From Phaeobacter sp. B1627 (GTDB lineage Bacteria > Pseudomonadota > Alphaproteobacteria > Rhodobacterales > Rhodobacteraceae), in contig NZ_VCNK01000025.1 in NCBI RefSeq assembly GCF_006265095.1, positions 1 through 64,000 of the forward strand: a DNA stretch of 64,000 nt, written 5' to 3'. The notes under the pieces were generated by a model. The model saw nothing but the letters and a program-made list of their open reading frames with translations. It made no database searches and was not told the origin of the DNA. Below are positions 1 to 7,747 of this stretch, piece by piece (position 1 is the stretch's first letter; each line of letters opens with the position of its first letter). The position numbers and the translations under genes were made by a program.

Positions 1-396
1 GCCTCAGCGCCGCCGGTGAGGGGCTGTCTACGGATACCCACCCAAACCCGCAACCCCAAAATTCAAAAAACGCACAGGAAATGTGAACTTTCTCACAAAA
101 AGTCACAAAAACAATAACTTACACCCCACGCACCGGCATCAAAACCCGCACCCATCCCCGGAACCCCAGACAACTTCCCAGGCTCAAACACCCCGAAATC
201 TCCAAAACCAGCCCTTATCCACAGCAGAACCAAACTTACCCACAGACTCAACGCCCGGAACTCCAAGATCATCAAACGATATCACCCGAGTCGCCCAAAA
301 CCACAGAGCCAGAGCAGGATGGCAGCAATGCCAGAGTGGCCTTCGGGAAAGGTCAGCGCCCCGACGCGAACACACTCACCGAAGCGTTGCAGGCCG
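1..396. other. AT-rich gene-free stretch with DnaA-box-like sites
   Basis: No credible gene was found here; the ORFs in this stretch have no recognisable protein features and low-complexity composition. Bases 55-120 are strikingly A/T-rich for this genome, with several runs of A. A perfect DnaA-box 9-mer TTATCCACA lies at 215-223, and a one-mismatch copy TTACCCACA at 236-244, same strand, 21 bp apart. The only flanking gene in view (puuD) ends at 397, so this is a 3' flank on that side; what lies to the left is outside the window. It could be part of a replication-origin region or simply an intergenic spacer. Confidence 0.5.
215..244 (+). promoter_or_regulatory. Two DnaA-box-like 9-mers
   Basis: TTATCCACA at 215-223 matches the consensus bacterial DnaA box exactly. 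TTACCCACA at 236-244 differs at one position. The start-to-start distance of 21 bp is two helical turns, so both would face the same side of the DNA. They lie 95-160 bp from the A-rich tract at 55-120. Binding is inferred from the motif only. Confidence 0.45.
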
Positions 397-1650
397 TTAT
401 CGTTGCGCCACGAAGAACGGCAGAGCTGATGCGCCATCTGCGTACCATTTACGGATCAAGGACCGCTCCGCGGCTTCCATAAATGTGACATTCGCGGGTG
501 GCATCGCATGGGTCACCCCCGCCTGAAGATAAATCAGCCGCGCGGATTTAGCGACGTCCGCCGGCGTTTCGAGCAGGATATTCTTTGGCGCGCGACGGAT
601 GCCTTCGTAGTAGGGCTCGCGTGCGTGACACATTGCACAACGTCCGGGCACAACATTCATGATGTCGTCAAAATGATCGGACGCGGCAAATGCCATCTCG
701 GTCCTGGTCAGCCCACGGGCCTCCGACTCTTCATAAGTATCCTGCATCAACGGGGCCTGGCTCAGCGCCATGATGGCGATGAACAACAAGATCGTGACCA
801 GCCAGGTCCAGGTCGGGTTGCCCGCACGCGCGTGTCGCGTGTTGAAGTAATGGCGGATCGTCACGCCCATCAGGAACACCAATGCCGCAATCACCCAATT
901 GTACTGTGTCGCAAATGCCAATGGATAGTGGTTCGACAACATCAGGAAGATCACCGGCAGGGTCAGGTAGTTGTTATGAGTTGACCGCAGCTTGGCGATT
1001 TTCCCGTATTTTGGATCCGCCCGTCGGCCCGCCGTCAGATCCGCCACCACGATGCGCTGGTTCGGCATGATGATGAAGAACACGTTTGCTGTCATGATGG
1101 TTGCCGTGAACGCACCGAGGTGCAACAGAACGGCCCGCCCGGTGAAGACCTGATTGTAGGCCCAGCCCATCACGACCAGCAAAACGAACAGCAAGACCAT
1201 CAGCACCGTCGGACGCGCGCCCAGCGCAGATTTGCACAAATAGTCGTAGATCAGCCATCCGACGCTGAGAGAGATCGCGGAGATCGCAATCCCTTGCCAC
1301 AGGGCCAGATCAGCCTTGGCCGCATCGATCAGGTAGAGCTCGCCTCCGGCCCAATAGACGATCATCAAAAGCGCCGCCCCGGAGAGCCAAGTGGAATAGC
1401 TCTCCCATTTGAACCAGGTCAGATGCTCCGGCATGCGCTCCGGCGCCACGAGGTATTTCTGCACATGATAGAAGCCACCGCCATGCACCTGCCACTCCTC
1501 GCCATCGGCCGGGCCGGAAATATCGCGGTTCAGCCCGAGATCGAGAGCAATGAAATAGAAGGAAGACCCGATCCAGGCCATCGCCGTGATGACATGCAGC
1601 CAGCGCACGGCAAGGGCCAACCAATCCCACATGATCACGAGTTCTTCCAC
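397..1650 (-). CDS. puuD: Urate hydroxylase PuuD (membrane-bound, cytochrome c domain)
   Basis: Oxidises urate to 5-hydroxyisourate, the first step of urate breakdown, passing electrons to a c-type cytochrome rather than making H2O2 as soluble uricase does. The 417-residue protein has about eight hydrophobic segments (residues 10-300) forming the DUF989 membrane part, then a small C-terminal haem domain with the CxxCH motif C338-A-M-C341-H342 and a likely axial Met383 in a T-H-A-M-P-P context. This domain layout is diagnostic of PuuD. A strong AAGGAGG Shine-Dalgarno precedes the ATG. It is divergent from the LysR gene across 109 bp and sits with uraH, puuE-uraD and allA, so the assignment is firm. 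Confidence 0.93.
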   Translation of the reverse strand: MEELVIMWDWLALAVRWLHVITAMAWIGSSFYFIALDLGLNRDISGPADGEEWQVHGGGFYHVQKYLVAPERMPEHLTWFKWESYSTWLSGAALLMIVYWAGGELYLIDAAKADLALWQGIAISAISLSVGWLIYDYLCKSALGARPTVLMVLLFVLLVVMGWAYNQVFTGRAVLLHLGAFTATIMTANVFFIIMPNQRIVVADLTAGRRADPKYGKIAKLRSTHNNYLTLPVIFLMLSNHYPLAFATQYNWVIAALVFLMGVTIRHYFNTRHARAGNPTWTWLVTILLFIAIMALSQAPLMQDTYEESEARGLTRTEMAFAASDHFDDIMNVVPGRCAMCHAREPYYEGIRRAPKNILLETPADVAKSARLIYLQAGVTHAMPPANVTFMEAAERSLIRKWYADGASALPFFVAQR

Positions 1651-1759
1651 GGTGGCCTCCTTGTGCTTTTGCCCAGACCCTAGGCGACGCGTCCATTTTC
1701 ATGTATCGGGGAAAAATTCCAAGCTGTTTCAAACATAAGCTGACAATCTCCCGGACCAC

Positions 1760-2671
1760 ATGGCCTATCTGAACAATATCCGCACATTCGTCCGCGTCTA
1801 TGAACTCGGAAATATGTCTGCAGCCGCTCGGGACATGCGGATTTCTGCAGCGGTGGCGTCCTCCCGGATTTCGCAATTGGAGGAGCACCTCAAAGTCCGG
1901 CTTTTCCAACGCACCACGCGGCTGCTGAACCCGACGGAACAAGGGCAATTGTTCTACACGGGCGCCGTGAAAATACTTGAGGCGGTTGAGGAGGCCGAAG
2001 CGGATATCTCCAATGTGACCCGGACGCCGCGCGGCACGCTCTATGTCGCGGCGCCTCTGGGGTTGGGACAGCGCCTGATCGCACCGGCCGTGCCGCACTT
2101 CAAGGCGGCCTATCCCCTGATCAACATCCGGCTTCGCCTGTCGGACCGAAAGCTGGATCTGGCAGCAGAAGGCCTGGACGCAGCCTTCTTCCTCGGGTTG
2201 CCGGAAGATTCCAACCTCAAGATCCGGAAAATCACCGACTGCCCCCGCGTTCTGTGCGCCGCGCCCGCCTATATCGAACGGCGCGGCATGCCGACCTCCG
2301 GCGATGAGTTGAAATCCGACGCCCATGATTGCCTGAACCTGCGCTACCCCGGCGCCCCGGAATTTCAATGGCCGCTGCAAGGGCCACAGGGCTTGCGCCG
2401 GGTGGCTGTGACGGGGCCGTTTGAATCCGACCATGGCGACGTGCTCACGCAATGGGCGCTCGACGGCCACGGGATCATCCTGAAACCCCTGTTCGAAGTT
2501 GCCGACCACCTGACAAGCGGTCACCTGGTCCCGGTGCTACCGGAGGAGCCCCCGACCACGATTCAGTTGGCATGTCTCTACATGCACAGGCGGCATCAGG
2601 ATCCGAAGGTGCGGCTGTTCCTCGACTTCATGGTCGAACACATCCTTGCCTCCCTGCCAAACGAACCCTAG
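1760..2671 (+). CDS. LysR-family transcriptional regulator of the purine cluster
   Basis: A 303-residue protein with an N-terminal LysR winged helix-turn-helix (about residues 1-60, including N-M-S-A-A-A and R-I-S-Q-L-E-E-H-L signatures) and a C-terminal substrate-binding-like effector domain (about 90-295). It is divergent from puuD and converges on uraH with a 6-bp gap, so control of the urate genes is the natural inference. The effector is unknown; urate or allantoin is plausible. No clear T-N11-A operator was picked out in the 109-bp puuD-lysR gap. Confidence 0.88.
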   Translation: MAYLNNIRTFVRVYELGNMSAAARDMRISAAVASSRISQLEEHLKVRLFQRTTRLLNPTEQGQLFYTGAVKILEAVEEAEADISNVTRTPRGTLYVAAPLGLGQRLIAPAVPHFKAAYPLINIRLRLSDRKLDLAAEGLDAAFFLGLPEDSNLKIRKITDCPRVLCAAPAYIERRGMPTSGDELKSDAHDCLNLRYPGAPEFQWPLQGPQGLRRVAVTGPFESDHGDVLTQWALDGHGIILKPLFEVADHLTSGHLVPVLPEEPPTTIQLACLYMHRRHQDPKVRLFLDFMVEHILASLPNEP

Positions 2672-2677
2672 CCGAGC

Positions 2678-3034
2678 CTAGCTGCCGCGATAGGTGGAAT
2701 AGCCGAAAGGCGACAGCAGAAGCGGCACATGGTAATGGCTGTCCTCTTCGCTCATCCCGAACCGGATCGGCACCTGATCGAGGAAAAGCGGCTCCCCCTC
2801 TGCCAGACCACTGGCGCGCAGATACTCTCCAGCAAAGAACACCAGCTCATAGGTGCCGGGCTTGAACTCGCCCTGCGGCAGGATCGGGCTGTCTGTTCGC
2901 CCATCTTCGTTTGTCACCGCCTCGGCAATCTTGCGATGCGAATTGCCGCTGACCCGGTATAATGCGATCTTGATCCCCTGCGCCGGGCAGCCGCGTGCCG
3001 TATCCAGAACATGCGTGGTCAGATATCCGGTCAT
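2678..3034 (-). CDS. uraH: 5-hydroxyisourate hydrolase (transthyretin-like)
   Basis: Hydrolyses 5-hydroxyisourate to OHCU, the second step of urate breakdown. The 118-residue length matches the family, the N-terminus contains the conserved L-T-T-H-V-L-D segment with the active-site histidine (His8), and the protein ends in the family-defining tetrapeptide Y-R-G-S. It is transcribed away from the fused puuE-uraD gene across a 186-bp gap that carries a perfect palindrome, and it ends tail to tail with the LysR gene. Confidence 0.95.
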   Translation of the reverse strand: MTGYLTTHVLDTARGCPAQGIKIALYRVSGNSHRKIAEAVTNEDGRTDSPILPQGEFKPGTYELVFFAGEYLRASGLAEGEPLFLDQVPIRFGMSEEDSHYHVPLLLSPFGYSTYRGS

Positions 3035-3084
3035 GAATAGTGTCTCCTGTACGACATGGTGTCCAGCCCATTGACAGGCAGGGC

Positions 3085-3098
3085 CTGACAGCTGTCAG
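3085..3098. promoter_or_regulatory. 14-bp perfect palindrome in the uraH/puuE divergent promoter region
   Basis: CTGACAG|CTGTCAG is a perfect inverted repeat between the divergent uraH and puuE-uraD genes. A third half-site, TTGACAG, lies just upstream at 3071-3077. The position suits an operator for a dimeric regulator of the purine genes. Which regulator binds cannot be told from sequence; the nearby LysR protein is one candidate. Confidence 0.45.
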
Positions 3099-3220
3099 CT
3101 GAATTTATCGTCATATTGCGCGCAGGCTGCCCGTCATGCACGCAGAAGCATCAAACAGCACTTTCAAAAATTGTGGTAAAGCCTCGCGGTCGCATCCATC
3201 GTATATCATGAAACAATCAT

Positions 3221-4657
3221 ATGACTCCGGAGTTCTCAAGAGTGACACGCTATCCCAGAGACATGCGTGGATTTGGGGCGCACGCGCCGCATCCGCATTG
3301 GCCACATGATGCAAAGATCGCCGTCCAGTTCGTGTTGAACTATGAAGAAGGCGGCGAGAATTGCGTCCTACACGGCGATGCCGCCTCAGAGGCGTTTCTG
3401 TCCGACATCCCCGGTGCGGCACAATGGGCCGGTCAACGGCACTGGAACATGGAGTCGATCTATGAATACGGCGCACGTGCGGGCTTCTGGCGCCTGCACC
3501 GCCTGTTCACAGATGTTGAGATCCCACTGACCATATATGGCGTCGCCACGGCCCTTGCCCGCAGCCCTGAACAGCTTCAGGCGATGAAAGATGCGGATTG
3601 GGAGATCGCCTCCCATGGGCTCAAATGGGTCGAACACAAAGACATGCCCGAAGAGGAGGAGCGCGCCTCCATCGCAGAGGCCATCCGGCTCCACACCGAA
3701 GTGGTCGGAATCCGCCCCAAAGGCTGGTACACCGGACGATGTAGCGCCAACACCGTGCGGCTCGTGGCAGAGGAAGGTGGCTTTGAGTATGTGTCGGATA
3801 CATATGATGACGACCTGCCCTATTGGCTGGAGGTCGGCAGCCGCGATCAGCTGGTGATCCCATATACGCTGGAGGCCAACGACATGAGGTTCGCCACCGC
3901 CCCCGGCTGGGTCACAGGTGAACATTTCGGAGCCTATCTGACGGATGCCTTCGATACGCTTTATGCCGAGGGACAGGCTGGGGCGCCCAAAATGATGACC
4001 ATCGGGTTGCATTGTCGCCTGATTGGCCGCCCGGGCAAGATCGCAGCGTTAAAGCGGTTCATCGACCACATCCAACAGCACGAAGGTGTCTGGTGTCCGC
4101 GCCGCATCGACGTGGCACAGCATTGGGCGAAAACCCACCCCCATCGCCGCCGGGATCGTCCCAGCCAAATGTCGCGCGACGCCTTTGTCACTGCATTCGG
4201 CGGTATATTCGAGCATTCCCCCTGGATTGCCGACCGTGCCTTTGATCTGGAGCTGGGCCCTGCGCATGACTGCGCTGCGGGCATACACAACGCCCTGTGC
4301 CGTATTTTCAGAACCGCGACAGAAAACGAGCGCCTCGGCGTTCTGACCGCTCACCCGGATCTCGCAGGGAAACTGGCCGCCGCCGGGCGGCTGACATCCG
4401 AGAGCACCTCAGAGCAGGCCAGCGCCGGGCTAGATATGCTCACCGATGCAGAACGCGAGACCTTCACGACGCTCAATGCCGCATATGTCGCAAAACACGG
4501 CTTTCCCTTCATCATCGCGGTGCGCGATCATGACAAGGCCTCGATCCTCACGGCATTTCAGCGCCGGATCCAAAATGACCGGAGCACCGAGTTTACAGAG
4601 GCCTGCCAGCAAGTCGAACGCATCGCCCAGATCCGCCTGACGGATCTGCTGCAATGA
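3221..4657 (+). CDS. puuE: Fused allantoinase PuuE / OHCU decarboxylase UraD
   Basis: A 478-residue two-enzyme protein. Residues 1-305 are the polysaccharide-deacetylase-like, cofactor-independent allantoinase PuuE, recognised from Y-P-R-D, Q-F-V-L-N-Y-E-E-G-G-E and the W-Y-T-G-R-C-S segment. Residues 318-478 are OHCU decarboxylase, with H-P-D-L-A-G-K (catalytic His378), E-S-T-S-E-Q (Glu394, Glu398) and a late arginine (Arg435). The chain thus carries two consecutive steps, OHCU to S-allantoin and allantoin to allantoate, in reversed order along the polypeptide. The start is the first ATG before the conserved YPRD block; no strong Shine-Dalgarno is visible. Its stop overlaps allA by 4 nt. Confidence 0.92.
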   Translation: MTPEFSRVTRYPRDMRGFGAHAPHPHWPHDAKIAVQFVLNYEEGGENCVLHGDAASEAFLSDIPGAAQWAGQRHWNMESIYEYGARAGFWRLHRLFTDVEIPLTIYGVATALARSPEQLQAMKDADWEIASHGLKWVEHKDMPEEEERASIAEAIRLHTEVVGIRPKGWYTGRCSANTVRLVAEEGGFEYVSDTYDDDLPYWLEVGSRDQLVIPYTLEANDMRFATAPGWVTGEHFGAYLTDAFDTLYAEGQAGAPKMMTIGLHCRLIGRPGKIAALKRFIDHIQQHEGVWCPRRIDVAQHWAKTHPHRRRDRPSQMSRDAFVTAFGGIFEHSPWIADRAFDLELGPAHDCAAGIHNALCRIFRTATENERLGVLTAHPDLAGKLAAAGRLTSESTSEQASAGLDMLTDAERETFTTLNAAYVAKHGFPFIIAVRDHDKASILTAFQRRIQNDRSTEFTEACQQVERIAQIRLTDLLQ

Positions 4658-5148
4658 GCCGGGTTCTGGAGGCCCGCAGGCTGACGGCCGATCGCTTTGC
4701 CCCTTTTGGCGATGTTCTTGCGCCCAAACCGGTTCCGGACAAGATGATCAACCAGGGCAAATGCGCGCGGCATCACGATCTGGCGCAGCTCGATTTCGCA
4801 GATGGCAGGGCGGGCATCAGCCTGTTCGACGCCGAAGCCCGCGCCCTGCCCTACAGCGTTGAGCTGGTCGAGCGGCACCCCTCGGGCAGCCAGGCCTTTG
4901 TGCCCCTCGACGGCGTTGCGATGCTGATAATCGTCGCTCCTGACGCAGAGGGCAAGCCCGGCCCGCTTCAGGCCTTTGTCAGCCAACCCGGTCAATCCAT
5001 CAACCTGCACCGCGGAACCTGGCACGGGGTCCTTGCCCCGCTCGGCGCCCCCGGAAAATACATTGTGATAGATCGCATTGGCGCGGGCGCCAATCTCGAA
5101 GAACATTGGTTTGACGATCCATGGACCGTCACCGCGATCAAAGACTGA
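4654..5148 (+). CDS. allA: Ureidoglycolate lyase
   Basis: Splits ureidoglycolate into glyoxylate and urea, the last nitrogen-releasing step of allantoin breakdown. The 164-residue length and cupin-like sequence fit AllA, including F-A-P-F-G-D-V near the N-terminus, the R-H-H-D-L region, and H-R-G-T-W-H-G-V around residues 120-130. The ATG overlaps the stop of the puuE-uraD fusion in an ATGA arrangement, indicating translational coupling. The glyoxylate produced could feed the glycerate kinase encoded 2.6 kb downstream. Confidence 0.93.
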   Translation: MSRVLEARRLTADRFAPFGDVLAPKPVPDKMINQGKCARHHDLAQLDFADGRAGISLFDAEARALPYSVELVERHPSGSQAFVPLDGVAMLIIVAPDAEGKPGPLQAFVSQPGQSINLHRGTWHGVLAPLGAPGKYIVIDRIGAGANLEEHWFDDPWTVTAIKD

Positions 5149-5225
5149 TCACAGGACAGCAAACCGGATCATCCCCCCCGAGAAACGAGGTCGGGGAGGT
5201 CCCATACCAACAGGGAACTGAAAAC

Positions 5226-6638
5226 ATGACTGACACTTCCATAGGGACTCCGGATCAGCTCCGCGATCCCGACTACATGCCCCCGCTCGCCACGGCCGTA
5301 CCGCTGGGGATCCAGCACGTTCTGGCCATGTTCGTCTCAAACGTGACGCCGGCCATTATCATCGCGGGCGCCGCCGGATTTGGCTTCGGATCAAACTCGC
5401 CTGATTTTCCGGAACTTCTGTACCTGATCCAGATGTCCATGCTGTTCGCGGGGGTCGCGACCTTGCTGCAGACGATATCGATCGGTCCGGTCGGAGCACG
5501 GTTGCCGATCGTGCAGGGAACCTCCTTTGCCTTTTTGCCGATCATGATCCCGCTGGTCGCGGGCAAGGGCGTGGATGCGCTTGCGGCTCTCTTCGGCGGC
5601 GTATTGATCGGCGGTCTGTTTCACGCCTGCCTCGGCCTCTTCATCGGTCGCATCCGCTTTGCCCTGCCGCCGCTGGTCACCGGCCTCGTGGTGACGATGA
5701 TCGGCCTCGCGCTGGTCAAAGTGGGCATTCAATATGCGGCGGGCGGGGTCCCTGCCATCGGCACGCCCGAATATGGATCGCTCCTGAATTGGTCTGCGGC
5801 GCTTGTTGTCATTGTGGTGACTGTTGGCCTCAAGTTCTTCACCCGGGGGATGTTGTCGGTCTCGGCCGTCCTGCTTGGTCTTGTTGCAGGCTACATCTAC
5901 GCGCTGCTTGTGGGCATGCTGTCGGTGGAGGCCATCACCGGATCCTGGGACCGCGCGGTAACCTTTGCCTTGCCACAGCCGTTCAAATACGGGTTTGAGT
6001 TCTCCTTTGCCGCCATCATCGGTTTTTGCCTGATGGCGTTTGTGTCGGCCGTTGAAACCGTTGGCGACGTCTCGGGGATCACCAAGGGCGGCGCCGGACG
6101 CGAGGCCACCGACAAGGAAGTGGAAGGCGCGACATTCGCCGATGGCGTCGGCTCCGCCGTTGCCGGGCTGTTTGGCGGGCTGCCCAATACCTCCTTCAGT
6201 CAGAACGTCGGCCTGATTGCCATGACCGGCATCATGAGCCGCCATGTGGTAACCTGCGGCGCGATCTTCCTGATTATCTGCGGTTTGGTGCCCAAGGTCG
6301 GTGCCGTCATCCGCACCGTGCCGATCGAAGTGCTTGGCGGCGGGGTCATTGTCATGTTCGGCATGGTGGTCGCAGCCGGGATTTCCATTCTTGCGGATGT
6401 GAACTGGAACCGCCGCAATATGGTGATCTTTGCAATCTCGCTCTCAATCGGGCTCGGTCTGCAACTGGAGCCCGGCGCGCTGCAGCATATGCCCGACACC
6501 GGACGGATCTTGCTGACCAGCGGCTTGCTGCCCGCTGCGGTTCTGGCCATCGCCCTCAATCTCCTTTTGCCGCAGGATCTTGCGGCAGAAGCAACCGATG
6601 AAGTGTCCGGTGGGATGGCCGGTCAGGGCAAGGGCTAG
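5226..6638 (+). CDS. NCS2 family purine/xanthine permease
   Basis: A cation-coupled nucleobase transporter of the nucleobase-cation symporter-2 family, about 470 residues with roughly 14 hydrophobic segments. Family marks are Q-H in the first transmembrane segment (G-I-Q-H-V-L-A-M-F) and the signature Q-N-V-G-L-I-A-M-T-G near residue 320. The substrate is probably urate, xanthine or another purine, judging from the flanking catabolic genes; sequence alone does not separate these. The ATG at 5226 is preferred over the in-frame upstream start at 5121 because homologues begin close to it and the upstream part overlaps allA. A strong terminator follows. Confidence 0.9.
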   Translation: MTDTSIGTPDQLRDPDYMPPLATAVPLGIQHVLAMFVSNVTPAIIIAGAAGFGFGSNSPDFPELLYLIQMSMLFAGVATLLQTISIGPVGARLPIVQGTSFAFLPIMIPLVAGKGVDALAALFGGVLIGGLFHACLGLFIGRIRFALPPLVTGLVVTMIGLALVKVGIQYAAGGVPAIGTPEYGSLLNWSAALVVIVVTVGLKFFTRGMLSVSAVLLGLVAGYIYALLVGMLSVEAITGSWDRAVTFALPQPFKYGFEFSFAAIIGFCLMAFVSAVETVGDVSGITKGGAGREATDKEVEGATFADGVGSAVAGLFGGLPNTSFSQNVGLIAMTGIMSRHVVTCGAIFLIICGLVPKVGAVIRTVPIEVLGGGVIVMFGMVVAAGISILADVNWNRRNMVIFAISLSIGLGLQLEPGALQHMPDTGRILLTSGLLPAAVLAIALNLLLPQDLAAEATDEVSGGMAGQGKG

Positions 6639-6644
6639 GCCATG

Positions 6645-6677
6645 GACAGGCATGTCAGATAAATAGACAGGCATGTC
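6645..6677 (+). repeat. Two direct copies of a 12-bp near-palindrome
   Basis: GACAGGCATGTC occurs at 6645-6656 and again at 6666-6677, separated by 9 bp. The unit is itself close to palindromic (GACA..TGTC). The pair lies between the permease stop codon and the terminator hairpin. Function unknown. Confidence 0.6.
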
Positions 6678-6681
6678 GCAC

Positions 6682-6708
6682 AAAAGGGCCGCCCGGTGCG
6701 GCCCTTTT
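6682..6708. terminator. Bidirectional intrinsic terminator between the permease gene and allE
   Basis: A perfect 11-bp stem, AAAAGGGCCGC (6682-6692) pairing with GCGGCCCTTTT (6698-6708), with a 5-nt loop CCGGT. T-runs at the end on both strands suit termination of both the rightward permease operon and the leftward allE transcript, whose coding regions converge here. Confidence 0.88.
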
Positions 6709-6727
6709 CAAAACCCGAAGTCGCCTC

Positions 6728-7558
6728 TCAGCGCGGGGGATGCAGCGGCATGTGCCGGTTTACGTCCTTGTACAGCAGATACCGAAATTTACCCGGTCCA
6801 CCCGCATAGCAGGCCTGGGGGCAAAAGGCGCGCAGCCACATGTAGTCGCCGGCCTCGACCTCGACCCAATCCTGATTGAGCCGATACACCGCTTTCCCTT
6901 CCAGCACATAGAGGCCGTGTTCCATGACATGTGTCTCGGCAAAGGGGATGACCGCGCCGGGTTCAAAGGTCACAATCGTCACATGCATATCATGGCGCAG
7001 ATCGGCCGGATCCACAAACCGCGTCGTTGCCCATTTGCCATCCGTCCCCGGCATCTCCGTCGGCAGGACCGAGGTCTCGTTGGTGACAAAGGCCTCTGGC
7101 AAGGCGATCCCGTCGACCTCCTGGTACGCCTTGCGGATCCAATGAAACCGCACAGGTTGATCTCTGGTGTTTGCCAACTGCCATTGCGCCCCCATCGGTA
7201 GATAGGCGTAGCCACCTTCGCTCATGTCATGAGGAACGCCATCGATGGTGAGAGCCAGCGCCCCTTCGACGACGAACAAAACCGCTTCCACTCCGGTCTC
7301 GGTTTCTGGCCTGTCGGACCCGCCACCGGGCTGGACCTCGGCGATATAGTGAGAAAAGGTTTCTGCAAAACCGGACATTGGTCGCGCGATGACCCAAAAC
7401 CGCGCCTTTTCCCAGAACGGCAGAAAGCTGGTCACAATGTCACTATTGGTTCCTTTTGGAATAACAGCATAGGCCTCAGTGAACATGGCCCTGTCGGTCA
7501 GCAGCTGAGTTTGCGGCGGCAGCCCTCCGTGCGGGGCATAGTATGTGGGTTTTGTCAT
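6728..7558 (-). CDS. allE: (S)-ureidoglycine aminohydrolase
   Basis: A bicupin enzyme that deaminates ureidoglycine to ureidoglycolate, the step just before AllA. The 276-residue protein shows two cupin domains: the first around residues 65-135 (V-E-A-V-L-F-V-V-E-G-A-L), the second around 190-260 with the metal-binding-type segment E-T-H-V-M-E-H-G-L-Y-V-L-E-G-K. The ATG at 7558 is chosen because AGAAAGG lies 7-8 nt upstream and homologues start at this M-T-K-P-T-Y-Y block; an in-frame start at 7648 would add an unrelated leader. It converges on the permease gene and is divergent from the glycerate kinase gene. Confidence 0.92.
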   Translation of the reverse strand: MTKPTYYAPHGGLPPQTQLLTDRAMFTEAYAVIPKGTNSDIVTSFLPFWEKARFWVIARPMSGFAETFSHYIAEVQPGGGSDRPETETGVEAVLFVVEGALALTIDGVPHDMSEGGYAYLPMGAQWQLANTRDQPVRFHWIRKAYQEVDGIALPEAFVTNETSVLPTEMPGTDGKWATTRFVDPADLRHDMHVTIVTFEPGAVIPFAETHVMEHGLYVLEGKAVYRLNQDWVEVEAGDYMWLRAFCPQACYAGGPGKFRYLLYKDVNRHMPLHPPR

Positions 7559-7747
7559 TGCGCGCCTTTCTGAAAGATCCGCCCCCATCAAACCCTGTCC
7601 GCACTCGAAGGCAAATCGAAATCTCGGCACAAATGCAGGAAGGATCATAAGGTCTTATTTGAAAGCAGCCGCCCTGCGGACCATTGACCCCGCCACGCAC
7701 AGGTCGCCAATATGGAAACATCAGCTACTCCATCCGAAAGACCGCGC

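Noticed and set aside
83-526. 147-residue plus-strand ORF at the left edge
   Set aside because: Its sequence is Pro/Ser/Thr-rich without protein-like blocks, it overlaps the end of puuD, and the underlying DNA is the AT-rich spacer.
1310-2524. 404-residue minus-strand ORF
   Set aside because: Antisense shadow of the LysR gene and part of puuD; no family resemblance.
5391-6245. 284-residue minus-strand ORF
   Set aside because: Lies fully antisense to the NCS2 permease; His/Asp/Arg-rich composition is typical of shadows of membrane-protein genes.
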